From: Vigna angularis
Taxonomy: Eukaryota; Streptophyta; Magnoliopsida; Fabales; Fabaceae
NCBI RefSeq assembly: GCF_016808095.1
Contig: NC_068977.1
Location: forward strand, 30,591,364-30,655,363
Reading direction: 5' to 3'
DNA: 64,000 nucleotides
Shown here: piece after piece, positions 38,925-49,893 of the stretch
Layout of the letters: each line of letters opens with the position of its first letter
Numbering within the stretch: position 1 is the first letter of the stretch
Notes under the pieces: model-generated
What the model was told of the DNA's origin: nothing
Databases searched by the model: none
Seen by the model: only the letters and a program-made list of their open reading frames with translations
Program-made: the position numbers and the translations under genes

Positions 38925-41066
38925 TGTAAGACCCATGAAAAAAAAATTATTTATAATAGTAAACTTTAGCATTTTATTAGTAATAATAATTTTAATGGAT
39001 AGAAAAATATATATTTTGAATATAAAATTATAGTAATTTTAGAAGGAGAGGTTAAAATTTTTGATAACTTATTTAGTATTTTTTTTAAGAAAATCGAATA
39101 GTAAAAAGTGAATAGTGAATAGTAAATAGTAAAAAGTAAATAGTAAAAGTGAATAGTAAATAGTAAAAATAAATTTTCAGCATTTGGATTCCTTAGCATG
39201 GAAGTAAGTAGTAGGTAGAAATTAGGATCAGATTTGGTGAGAAAATGATTGAAATATTATTTTTAAATAATATTAAAATAATAAATAATATTAAAATATT
39301 AAGGAATAGTAAATTTTTTTTTACTATAAATAGCCATGGGAGGGAAGGGTATTTTGCACCAAGAAAAGAGGAATCAAGTGAGAACTTGAGAAATAGAGAA
39401 GAAAGAGTTAGGGAGAAATTTTTAGTTGCAAGAAGAGTAGAGGTTCTGAAGAGTTTTCGGGGAAACAAATTCGGAGCAGGAGATTAAGTCTGGAATAGAG
39501 GTAGGGGAGCTAATCTTTCTAAGCTTTTATATTATGATTTAGTACTGTTTTATTACTATTCATGTCTTGAAATTATGTATGAATATTGTTAATGCTTACT
39601 GTATGTTTATCTATATTGATATTCGGTGTAAATATTATATGCTGTTGTTTTGAATCTGTTAATAAGAAATTTGTTAAAAACTAGTTGAGGAACACTTTGG
39701 CTAAGGAAAGACTTGGTACTTAAGTTGTCCATTGTGACGCACCTCTCTTTCCTGGAAGTCTCCTCGACAAGTTTTTAACTTAAATCTTGTGTACAGATTA
39801 TGTACTGTTAAATTATCATGTAATATATCTTGTTGGAATATATTCAGTTTGTATGATTTCTGAAATGATTGAAGTTTATTTGATTTGAATTTATGCATCT
39901 GAACATGTATGAGTATTACGGGGAAATGTCGTAAGGGTATAATATGAGTCGAGGAATGTGAGTATGGTATGAGTATCGCGGAGAGATTTTGTAATGTCAT
40001 GGTATGTGTATGAGGATTATGGGTAGATTTCGTAATGGTATAATATGAGTTAAGGAATGTGAGCATGGTATGAGTTTCGTGGAGAGATTCTGTAATGTCA
40101 TGGTATGTGCGTATATGTTGATGTTGAGGGTCATGAAGTTGGAGGTTATCCTGATACTCTAATAATCATTCAGTCTCAAGTAGAGAATGATGAATTATGT
40201 GGTGAGAGGGGCAGGAGGTCCTGGTCTATGTGCCGGTTTAGGACATAGTGAGGGGACTAACCTTGTGAATGGTATGGGGGGCAGAATGTCCTGGTCTATG
40301 TGCCGGTTTAGGACATAGTGAGGGGACTAACATTATGAATGGTATGGAGGGCAGAATGTCCTGGTCTATGTGCCGGTTTTGGACATAGTGAGGGGACTAA
40401 GAATGACATCACAAGTGAAAAACCTTCCGTTGTATCGCTCATCAACATATCGTTGGGATAAGTGCCTATTGAATATCGTGGGGATAAGTGCCTATTGGGT
40501 ATTGTGGAATGAGTGTTTATTTGGGTATTGTGGGATGAGTGTTTATTGGGTATTGTGGAATAAGTGTTTATTGGGTATTGTGGGATGAGTGTTTATTGGG
40601 TATTATGGAATGAATGTCTATTGAGTATTATGGTATTTATTGGGTATTGTGGGACGAGTGTCTAATAGGAATTGTGGTACGATGGTATGAGGGTGTCGGA
40701 CATAATTATTATATGATGTTTGTATCGAAGTAATTATGCATGTCTTATAAATGATTTGTTGCATGTTAGCTCACCCTACTTGTTTGTGTTTTGTGTTTGG
40801 GTATGTGCGATGATCGTATAATTCGTTATACGGGAGCAGATGAAGGAATGTTGCCTCACATAGTGCCAAGGAAAGAGAGGAGTAGAAGAACTATAATTAG
40901 AACCTTTTTACATGTATAGACTTATATCAACTAGAAAATTTTAAAGGGTGAGATTACGGGATGTTACCGTAAATGTAATGTTAATTATCAAGTGTAAAAA
41001 TTTGGGATGTTACATTAATGTGAAAAGTTGGGATGTTACATTAATGTGAGAATTTGGGATGTTACA
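38925..41066 (+). repeat. LTR 3 of the array
   Basis: Terminal LTR ending GGGATGTTACA, followed by the TAAAC duplication and unrelated DNA. No primer site follows, which fixes this as the outer right boundary. Confidence 0.93.
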
Positions 41067-41071
41067 TAAAC
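41067..41071. other. Right target-site duplication of the LTR array
   Basis: TAAAC, identical to 29040-29044. Five bases is the usual duplication length for LTR retrotransposons. Confidence 0.85.
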
Positions 41072-41671
41072 GGATGGATTTAATATTTCTAAATTATAAG
41101 TTATAAAATTTTAAGACTTAAATTTATGAATTTTTTGTATATATAAGTTAATTTTCTGTGAAATTTTCAACTTATACTTATTGTTTCGGTTAAATTGGTC
41201 TGAGGGTCGGTCGTCCTTCTTTACTCTGCTCTTTTTTGATTGTTCAATGCTTTCCGAAAACGTAATCCACTCCGATGGGTGGTTGACCTGCAGGAAACAC
41301 TCCGACGCTCAAGTCAGATATGTCTCATAAAGAGGTCTATATTTTATTATAATAGATTAAGATGTCTTTACTTGGACATTAACCCTATATTTATAGGGCT
41401 TATGGCAATCAAGCTCATTAATCATATTGGATATGGCAATAATGTCGTATATTCATATTTGATCCGACAATCAAACCATTAATATTTAATAGTATCCCTG
41501 CTAAGTGCCCATAAATATCGTATATTTCCCACTGATATGGTCAACAAGTGTATTAATTGGTCATTAACGACACTCATCTTACCTGGCTCACAATCATTGA
41601 ATTACCGGTCGGTGTAGATGGTCCTCTCCTAGGACGGTCGGCTATCCCTATAAAGTAAGTTGAATGTCTTT

Positions 41672-41907
41672 GTATGGCCGCTCGGGATTGCTAGTGAGTA
41701 GATCACTAGAAGACACAAGTGAGCTGATCACTTGGCCGTCCAGGATTGCTATTGAGCTGGTCACTAGAAGACCATAGCTGAATGTTTTCGTATGGCCGCC
41801 CGGGATTGCTAGTGAGTAGATCACTAGAAGACACAAGTGAGCTGGTCACTTGGCCGCCCAGGATTGCTAGTGAGCTGGTCACCAAAAGACCATGGTTGAA
41901 CATAAGT
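41672..41907. repeat. 118-bp tandem duplication inside the small LTR element
   Basis: Units beginning GTATGGCCGC at 41672 and 41790 repeat 'gggattgctagtgagtagatcactagaagacacaagtgagctg'-type sequence. The second unit is partial. Confidence 0.75.
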
Positions 41908-42036
41908 CTAGACCTTCCTGATAAGGTTGAACGTAAGACTGAATCTTCCTGTGTAGGATATTTTTACTCACAAAAATATGAGTTAAACAAATATATTATA
42001 ATTTATAAATTATAATCAAAAGTGGAACCTGTCAAG

Positions 42037-42213
42037 GTTGAACGTAGGACTGAACCTTCCTGTGCAGGATAGGAACCTGTGAGGGTTGAACGTAGGACTG
42101 AACCTTCCTGTGCAGGATAGGAACCTGTGAGGGTTGAACGTAGGACTGAACCTTCCTGTGCAGGATAGAAACCTGTGAGGGTTGAACGTAGGACTGAACC
42201 TTCCTGTGCAGGA
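42037..42213. repeat. 48-bp minisatellite inside the small LTR element
   Basis: Units starting GTTGAACGTAGGACTGAACC at 42037, 42085, 42133 and 42181. Diverged relatives lie at about 41896 and 41928. An adjacent 'tttttactcacaaaaatatgagtt' block also occurs twice (near 41959 and 42213). Confidence 0.85.
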
Positions 42214-42909
42214 TATTTTTACTCACAAAAATATGAGTTAAACAAATATATTATAATTTCTAAATTATAATCAAAAGTGGAACCTGTCAAGGTGGAATGT
42301 AGGACTAAACCTTCCTGATAAAACCTGGTATTGATCCGAAATAGCAATGTCGAGGCCGAGCACACGTCTACACGTCTGGTTCCTCGTGGTTTCATGGGGA
42401 TGTCGCTCGGCCCCACGGTGGGCGTCAAAATGTTTCAGTTAAATTGGTCTGAGGGTCGGTCGTCCTTCTTTGCTCTGCTCTTTTTTTATTGTCCAATGCT
42501 CTCCGAAAACGTAATCCACCCCGATGGGTGGTTGACCTGCAGGAGACACTCCTACGCTCAAGTAAGATATGTTTCATAAAGAGGTCTATATTTTATTATA
42601 ATAGATTAAGATGTCTTTACTTGGACATTAATCCTATATTTATAGGGCTTATGGCAATCAAGCTCATCAATTCAGATTGGATATGACAATAAAGTTGTAT
42701 ATTCATATTTGATAGGTCAATCAAACCATTAATATTTAATAATATACATGCTAACTGCACATAAATACCGTATATTTTCCAGTCATATGATCAACAAGTG
42801 TATTAATTGGTCATTAACGACATTCATCTTACCTGACTCACAATCATTGAATTACTGGTCAGTGTAGATGGTTTTGTCCTAGGACAGTCGGCTATCCCTC
42901 TATAGTACA

Positions 42910-42921
42910 CTTATATTAACA

Positions 42922-42961
<40 letters not shown>

Positions 42962-43737
42962 AACAAAAAATAATAAATATTTACGTGTGACACTAAATTA
43001 CTTCAACTTTTGTACATGAGTAATCATAATATAAATTGTTTTTCGTAACATTTTAGGACAACTCCACTTTGTATTTTTTTTTATTCCGATGAAGCTTGTT
43101 GGAGCAATTAGTACTTATAAAATTATTGCAGTATCTTCTCCTCTTTGCATTTATCAAATTTGTCAATATATTAACAATATTTATGTAATAAAAACTTCGT
43201 AAAACTCATCATTTTTATCAAAATGAATTGTTTATTAATTACGTTTTTTTATTTAAAGAACTCGAGACTTTACTTGAGTAATTTGGTATTACTCATACCT
43301 AGAATAACTTATATATAATAAACTGCATTTGAATTAAAGTCCCGAAACTTTAGAAGTATTTTTTATCTAAAAGAACAACATTTTCGGCATTATTTGGTAT
43401 ATTTGATTTTGTTACTTAGTTTTAAGATTTATAAAAATATATTCGAAACATAGTCTAATTGATGCCTTTATGTTTTGTGGGTCTTTGTAACATGTGGCTA
43501 ATTTGATTACAAAGATGATTAGGATCTAACATTCCATGCTATTTTTCCTTTTCTGTTTCTTCGAGGGATAATGGATTAAAGTTTTCAGTTAAGATACTTA
43601 AAAAGATAATATATATATATATATATGATTGTAAAAAATGGATTTTAAGTATAAAATGCACTAATTTAACAAATGTTGATAAACAAGAAGACAATTCATT
43701 CATTATAATCTTTGAACTTTGAAGAGAAAGAAAGGTG
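42910..43737. other. Spacer between the small LTR element and the CACTA element
   Basis: AT-rich DNA with a (TA)n tract at 42923-42957 and no supported gene. Confidence 0.45.
42923..42957. repeat. (TA)n microsatellite
   Basis: TA run of about 35 bp. Confidence 0.9.
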
Positions 43738-44146
43738 CACTAGTACACTAAAGAGAAAAGACACCGATTATTTTTGTTTATTAGCATCGGTTCTACAACC
43801 GAGACATATATAGGCGAGATAAAAAGGGTAAGCTTTATGCCTCGGTTACGGACCGAGATAAAACGAGATAAGAATATGCCTCGGTTCTTAGATAATCGAG
43901 GTAGTAACGTGTTTTTTTTTTTTATTTTTTCAGACTTTAGGACTCGGTTCATTCTGTCATGCCAAACAGACCCAAGATTTTCCAATTTCAGCTCAAGAAT
44001 CTAAAACAAACAAAGAAAACCATAACAGGAATCAAACAAGACACAATATTACAACAACGTTTATTTAACTGTTAAACCATTGACATAAACAAGTTTGAAC
44101 AGAGTTTGACAGGGTTCTCTGTTTTTGTCTAGAGAAGTAGCAAACA

Positions 44147-44476
44147 TCATGAGCTTCTTTGAGGAACAACATACATATAAACAACCAATGTCAAAATTAC
44201 AACCCACAAAACCAAAGTGATAATAGCAACAACTAATGAGAAGAAACTCAGAAGCAGAGATGAAGCAGCACCTCCCACCATAAACATGCCACAAGTGATG
44301 ATTGGAAGAAGGCCTTTATTGTGCGTCTGAAGTATTGTGCCAACAATGACCAAGAAGGAGTATAGAACACCGATCCAAACCAGAAGCATCATCTCCTTGT
44401 GATGTTTGATGGACATGTCAAGTTTTGTTGCTACAATAAGGGAAAACAGCAGTTCTGCAAGCTTTATATTTTGTGC
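44147..44476 (-). pseudogene. Captured exon for a multi-pass membrane protein inside the CACTA element
   Basis: A minus-strand open frame runs from about 44476 (…IKLAELLFSLIVATKLD) through an internal ATG (MSIKHHKEM, 44416) to a stop at 44147. The roughly 110 residues are strongly hydrophobic with about four membrane spans (LLFSLIVAT; MLLVWIGVLYSFLVIVGTIL; ITCGMFMVGGAASSLLLSFF; VVAIITLVLWVVILTLVVYM) and a short tail VPQRSS. Splice-acceptor-like TTTTCAG lies just upstream. I do not recognise the family. It is probably a fragment of a host gene carried by the transposon; expression is unknown. Confidence 0.5.
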
Positions 44477-44582
44477 AATTCAACACTGAAAACAGAGATA
44501 GTGTTATGATGATTAGTGATTAGAAGCATCTTCAGACAGAGTAAACAATGATGATGGTTATATTAACCTCAATGAAGCAGAT

Positions 44583-44960
44583 ATGCAGTCTCCTCCAGTC
44601 CATACTCAATCAGCAACACCACGTCATCCATATCCAAAACCAGAGAAGCCAAATGCGTGTCACACAGCAAAAAAAAAGAAAAGGATGAAGATGCATGAAA
44701 GCAATGATGAAAGAGGGCTTCGACGGCTGGAGGAAGATTGTCGGTCTAGGGCGGCGGCGACATTCAATTAAGGGGTGAGAGGGTAGCGGTGAGGAGTTTG
44801 ACGACAAGCGCTGCGGCGGCGACGACAGAGGGCTCGCTGATCTGGAGTGGCTTGGCGATTTAGGCTTGGCGATCTGGAGCGGTGGATGAAGATGAAGATA
44901 ATCTCTTTGATTTTAGGGGGAGGAGGCAGAAACCATGTTTCTGATTTCTGGAAAAGAAAG
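44583..44960 (-). pseudogene. Captured 5' gene region (leader/first exon-like) in the CACTA element
   Basis: Read on the minus strand this GC-rich stretch resembles a plant 5' UTR and first exon. It has 'ttagggtttctttctt', a Ser/Pro/Arg-rich short frame (44610-44807: SSNSSPLPSHPLIECRRR) and many CGCCGCCG triplets. It lies upstream of, and is co-oriented with, the membrane-protein exon at 44147-44476, so both may derive from one captured gene. No intact frame joins them by inspection. Confidence 0.35.
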
Positions 44961-45006
44961 AAACCCTAACAGATTTGGCCATTTGGGCTTGGCCCTTTTC
45001 TATTTT

Positions 45007-45095
45007 CGGCGGAGGCAGCATTGGCGGAGGCAGCAGCAACGGAGGCAGCAGCAACGGAGGCAGCAGCGACGGAGGCAGCAGCGGCGGAGGCTACA
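45007..45095 (+). repeat. 15-bp GC-rich minisatellite
   Basis: About six imperfect copies of GGAGGCAGCAGCAAC. In one plus-strand frame this reads as Gly/Ser-rich GGSSN units; on the minus strand it gives Ala/Ser- or Leu/Cys-rich runs. It is most likely a replication-slippage product within the CACTA cargo, not a protein-coding domain. Confidence 0.8.
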
Positions 45096-45722
45096 ACGGT
45101 GGCAAAAGAGTGGAGTCGTTGGAGGAAGCACCGCAGGCAGCAGCGGTGAGGCACCAATGGCGCGACGACGAAGGGAGAAGGCGCGACCAAGAATGACAAC
45201 AAGCAGTGGCAGGCGCGAGCACTGGCAGCACAAGGGTGGCGCGGCGAGCCAAGGAGTGGCAGTGATGGAGGAACCCACAAAAGAAAGAGCTACGCAGAGG
45301 AAGAATAGGAGAGTAGGAGGAAGGAGAAGCTTTTGCTTGACGCAAATAGGTTAAGTGCAGTAAAAGTAATAGAGCTACTACATCATTTGGCACCGGTTAA
45401 AAGGCCAGCCCGAGGTATAAAGTGTTGGACAACATCAACGATTTCGGTTTGTAGGCAACGTAGCAGGTGTAGCAGAGGTATAGGCATCGTTTGCCTAGCC
45501 ACCCGAGGCAACAAGGCCTTTTCAAAAATATGTCAGACAGAAAGGTGTGATCTGCAGTGCGGTGTGCAGTGGTATAGGCCTCAGGTCTTAGATTAACCGG
45601 TGCAATATCACTATTCTGCCTCGGGTCTTAGATTAATCGATGTATATAACGTTATACGCTTCGGTTTTCACATAACCGAAGCCTATATGGCGAGTTGAAA
45701 ACCACATTTTTTACTAGTGGTG

Positions 45723-48700
45723 GATATATGAGAGAAATTTGAATAAAAGATTTAGATTTCAATTCCATGTATTACAATACTCTATTTATATTTATATTTA
45801 AATATAAGTATTTGAATTAGGACTTAAATACACTCTTACTTAAAAAGAAACACATAAATCTATAACATATAAATAAATAATATTAGTATTGATTAGACTA
45901 ATGTTAACCTAAATAAATTTATAAAAAAATTAACACTAATTTAAATAAATATTAAAATAAAAAATACCAGTACTCAATAATAACTTCAATAAATACAAAT
46001 AAAGATAAAATAAACCGACTTAAATAAATATTTAAAAACAAATCAAATTCAAAATGGACTAAACTAATATATAGTAAAACAAACATTAGAAAAAAATCGT
46101 ATAACTTAATGAAAACTAATTTAAATAAATACTATAATGTTTGTTAAGATAATTTAACTTCAACAAATATAAATATTAAAATTAAGTAAAATTAATTTTG
46201 GTTCAAATTCAACTTTAATTAATATTAAAAATAAATTAAAATTAATTCAATTAATTTATACCTAACTAAGTTGATATATAAATTTTATCAATTATTTTTC
46301 TGACGTAGACATGGAGTTGGTTATGCCCACTATAAATGGATGGTTAATATATTGTATATTTCTTTTCATAGCTAATATTCTTTCGTATTGTTAACTCTTT
46401 CTTCTTCTTTTTCGTAGAAGTGCATGAATATAAATTTTGTAATGTTGATTGATACGATTCAATTAAGGAAAGAATACCATAGTTTCTGAATTTGAATCTT
46501 AACAAGAAAAAAAATAAAAAAAAAATAAAAGAAAAATATGAAATAAAACAGAAATGATGACGTTGTAATTTAAAAGATTGATAAGTTAAATGAATATCCG
46601 TTACAAAGAGGATAATCTTTGATAAGAATCAAAGTTATGATCTAAGAATAAAAAAAATTCTCTCAAATAATACAAATACATATAATATAACTTAAAATGT
46701 CTATATCAGCTTTTAGTATAACTATGCATAAACACATAAATTTAATAAAACTTAGAAATCTTCAAAACTTAAAGCTCAAAACACATAAAAATAACAAAAA
46801 AATAAAAATTATAGAAGCAAACTTTCATTTAGCAAGGTTCGCTCGTCCAGCAAACACTAATTGAATCGCTCAATAAATTTAACATTATGTAAAATTAAAA
46901 TAAAGTTAGATTTATTTAATTTGCTAAATTATTTTTTAATTGGGATGTTTTGATCTTTGACCATGTTATAGATATGTTGAATTACACAATGAAAAACAAA
47001 AGTAGAAAAATTATTTTATTCAAAGACTAAAACATATCTAGAGAAGAGTTTAAATAAAAATACAAAAATAACAAAATAAGAATAGAATGGTAAAATGTTA
47101 TTCTTTTAATCTTATTAAGAAATTATTCTGATTGAACAATCGGACAATTAGTTTCCTGCTGGTGAAGAAGTTGAATTTTGTTTTCATCTTCGCATATAAT
47201 TTTCCTTTTATCATTTTTGAAAAGTACATTCATTCTTTTATTTTCCATCAATATATATTTAGAAAAAGTTCAAGATTTATAAAATAACTATGAGATTTTA
47301 AAATGGTTGAAAAGAACACATAACAATTAACTTTTTCTTTTATGTTTATAAAAAAAATTATTACACAAAAAGTTCATGAAATAAAAAAAATGTATTATAA
47401 AAGTAATATTTTAATATTAATTAGGATAAAATAAATTTTCTATTTATTAAAAAATTGAACCAAGCAAATGAGAAATGAAAAAAAAATAATAAATTTGCGT
47501 TTAACAAAAACAAAAGAAAATGGGAGACAAACACAAATAGTAAATAACTCAAAAGACAACGAAAAGAAAATATCTTAATAACTTTATTCTTTATTGTATT
47601 AGTTTTATGTTTCACTATTTATTAATATTAAATAACGTGTTTCTTAAGAAAAACAATTCACCTAATTAAATTTTTATAAATCTTAATTATAATACACCAA
47701 TTCGAAAATTTTGAAGGGACAAGACATATTTCCACTCTCATTATGCTTCCGTATATTTGATTTAGAAAAATGATTGATTTGTTACAAATAATTTATTAAA
47801 AATAAATTTAAACAGGTCAATAAAATAGTAATATATAATTTATTATAAAAAAGTTGTTATGTAAAATTTGTTAACCTATCATAGTTCAGAAGAAATATGG
47901 CATGAGAAGTATTATAATACATAACTTCAAAAGACTGAAAAGTTTTTTATGACTACTGTTTCAATTTTTAATTTTTAATGTGGATGAATCTAAGTTGAGA
48001 AATTCTTAATCAACATTCTTACGATATTAAAAAATTATTTGTTTTGATTAGTATTTTAAGTCTAAGTGTGAATCTAAGTCATATATTGAATAAAAATAAA
48101 AAAATAAAGTATCACGTAAAGTTGAAAATCTATTAATTTATTATTTTAAAATTTTAGGTAAAAAATAGTGTCAATCTCTTATAAATTACTTGAATTTCAT
48201 TTGTATTATATCTCTCCACTAAACCTTACTATCGATCCAACAATTTTTTAATTAAGAGAAGAAAACCCAACAGTTTTTTACTTAAGAGAAGAAAACAAAG
48301 TCTAACATCAAGGTACACATAATTAAACAGTGCGTATCTTAAGGTCAATGTTTTGCGCTGCCCTAGTTATGATTAAAACAACCTTAATTACGGGGGTTGC
48401 TACCTGCTCTATAACATGGCCATTGTGCCTTTTGTCTCTGCAATGACAACCACAACCTTTATGTAATGCATGTTGCGTGCATGGATAACTCTACTATATA
48501 TGCTATCACACAAACCAGAATCTAATAAATTATTCACAAACTATTTAATTACCACCCAACAACAATTGCTGCCTCCTCGTTTACTCACACTATTCATGTG
48601 ATCCTACAAACTCTTGTCTCATCTATATACTGTCTATGCTTCTCCATAAATTAAATCACAAGTTGGTTATTATCAATAATATAAGTATGAATATAAATTT

Positions 48701-49007
48701 TATATTCAATAAAAGAGAAATTTGAATATCATATAAAAAAATCATAAATTTATTATAAAGTTTAAATTAAAAGTAGTGATAATTCTTTGTATGAGTTAGA
48801 TTTATATTTAATTGATATTATATCTTTTGAGTAATCTTTATTGAAAAACACAAAATACTATGACTCGTACAATTGTTGAGTTTGGTGAATAATGTCAGGC
48901 TCTAGCATGTTTAGAAAATTATTTGGTGCAGACATTGTTTTTTGTTTTGTCCTACTCAATTTGCTATAACACTTAAAATACCATTGAAACGATTAAAATA
49001 TATATAT
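45723..49007. other. Intergenic DNA, no supported gene
   Basis: AT-rich sequence with repetitive 'ttaaataaatattaaa' motifs around 45900-46260. A segment at about 48325-48455 resembles 28735-28855. No coding signal was found. Confidence 0.45.
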
Positions 49008-49822
49008 GTTTGCTAATTTGTGTATGTTCTTTTTTCAGTTGTTTGTTTTAGTAATGTGTATCGGGTTTTGGTAGACAAAAATATTTTTATTTATTATGGA
49101 TTCTAAGCTTTAAGAGATCAAGGTATTTAAATAATTTTCATTCTCAAAACTAAAAAAAAGAAACTCTCAAACCCTTATTCACATCCCTTATTTCTCTCAA
49201 CCTTTTCTCTTTTATCTCTCTCACTTTAACATTTTCTCCATTATTCCTATTGTAGTCCCAACTGAAAAAATCAGAAACTCTCGCTATTAAACAATTTGCC
49301 TTCGTAAATAGTTGAGTCATGGGCATATTTGCCTTCAGGCAAAGGTTCATTCAGATAATGTTGAATCATCATCTCTAAAAATACCCTCCAAGCCAATTAT
49401 CAATTTCTTCGGATGTTATTATGCTTGTGAAAATTAAATAAGACAAAAATTATGAAATAAAAACTCGTTACAAAATCATTTTTTGTAAGAAATTGTTTAA
49501 AGGCGAATGTTTCTTACTTTTTCCAGGTCAATTACCAATTCCTTCGGATGTCACTATGCTTGTGAAAAATAGATAAAATTATATAAGACAAAAATTATAA
49601 AATAAAAACTCATTATAAAATCATTTTTTGTAAGAAATTGTTTAATAGTGTTTCTGATTTTTTCAGTTGAGAATGTTAGGGTGAAAGAGATGAAAGAGAA
49701 AGAGTTGTGAGGAATGATGGAGATTAGAATCTATAATATATGAAGGTATTTTTATCTACTAAAATCTAGTACACATTACTAAAATGTACCAACAAAAAAA
49801 AAGCGTACGCAAGTTAACAAAC

Positions 49823-49824
<2 letters not shown>
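49008..49824. mobile_element. Long-TIR MULE-like element, copy B (diverged)
   Basis: The left arm from GTTTGCTAATTTGTG and the right arm ending CGTACGCAAGTTAACAAACCC (shown from the plus strand) are inverted relatives. Both match the arms of the element at 57802-59011, including 'cagttg.t.gttttagtaatgtgta' and 'tcattctcaaaactaaaaaa'. The right arm has lost an inner part. The interior keeps two copies of a roughly 150-bp unit with 'ccaattcttcggatgt.att' and 'ttttttgtaagaaattgtttaa'. It has no transposase and is bordered on the right by a 64-bp (TA)n tract. Confidence 0.7.

Positions 49825-49888
<64 letters not shown>
49825..49888. repeat. (TA)n microsatellite abutting MULE-like copy B
   Basis: About 64 bp of TA units beginning directly at the element's right end. 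Confidence 0.95.

Positions 49889-49893
<5 letters not shown>

Larger units (their letters stand above)
29045..41066 (+). mobile_element. Tandem LTR-retrotransposon array: LTR-int-LTR-int-LTR (Ty3/Gypsy-like, non-autonomous)
   Basis: The whole 12,022-bp block repeats with an exact 4,940-bp period. It has three LTRs (29045-31186, 33985-36126, 38925-41066; 2,142 bp each), starting TGTAAG and ending TTACA, and two internal regions (31187-33984, 36127-38924; 2,798 bp each). A single TAAAC target-site duplication brackets the entire array. The first two LTRs are each followed by the initiator-Met primer site TGGTATCAGAGC; the third is followed directly by host DNA. LTRs 2 and 3 look identical, and LTR 1 differs at three positions that I can see (29052, 29089, 29859). 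The internal region has no long open frame, so mobilisation would need another element's proteins. The Gypsy (Tekay-like) assignment rests on the primer site, the 'TTTCGAGGACGAAAATTTTTG' type 3' end and the LTR style. Confidence 0.93.
41182..42909 (-). mobile_element. Small non-coding LTR element (TRIM-sized, Tat/Gypsy-like primer site), minus strand
   Basis: Two direct repeats of about 475-479 bp (41182 to about 41657, and 42431-42909), roughly 90% alike by eye, bracket an interior of about 770 bp. The plus-strand outer ends are TGTTTC and GTACA, and a 5-bp duplication CTTAT flanks the element (41177-41181 and 42910-42914). Read on the minus strand, the interior just inside the right-hand LTR begins TGACGCCCACCGTGGGGCC. 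This is close to the leader/primer-site motif I associate with Ty3/Gypsy Tat-lineage elements, so transcription probably runs right to left. There is no coding capacity. The inner edge of the 41182 repeat is blurred by small indels. Confidence 0.8.
43738..45719 (-). mobile_element. Non-autonomous CACTA (En/Spm) transposon with captured sequence
   Basis: The left terminus is CACTAGTACACTAAA. The right terminus, read in reverse complement, is CACTAGTAAAAAATG. A 3-bp duplication GTG flanks it (43735-43737 and 45720-45722). Subterminal arms carry repeated ATCGGTT/CTCGGTT and AACCGAG motifs in both orientations, as expected for CACTA transposase binding sites. No transposase is present. The interior is unusually GC-rich in its middle (44700-45330) and contains gene-like minus-strand sequence, so this looks like a gene-capturing, non-autonomous copy mobilised in trans. 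Confidence 0.88.

Noticed and set aside
29089..40588. Repeated sets of open frames (60-121 codons) recurring every 4,940 bp
   Set aside because: They lie inside the LTRs and interiors of the array, include minisatellite translations, and have no protein family features. Their repetition reflects the array, not gene duplication.
42037..42213. Regular 48-bp repeats considered as a CRISPR-like array
   Set aside because: The units are contiguous with no unique spacers, in a plant LTR element; this is a minisatellite.
41240..42686. Two similar open frames with 'RWVVDLQETL'
   Set aside because: They are the same stretch of the two LTRs of the small element, with no start context or family match. 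The similarity is DNA-level LTR identity.
44860..45393. Several overlapping Ala-, Gly/Ser-, Arg- and Leu/Cys-rich open frames on both strands
   Set aside because: GC-rich repeat sequence opens many frames at once; none has a supported gene structure.
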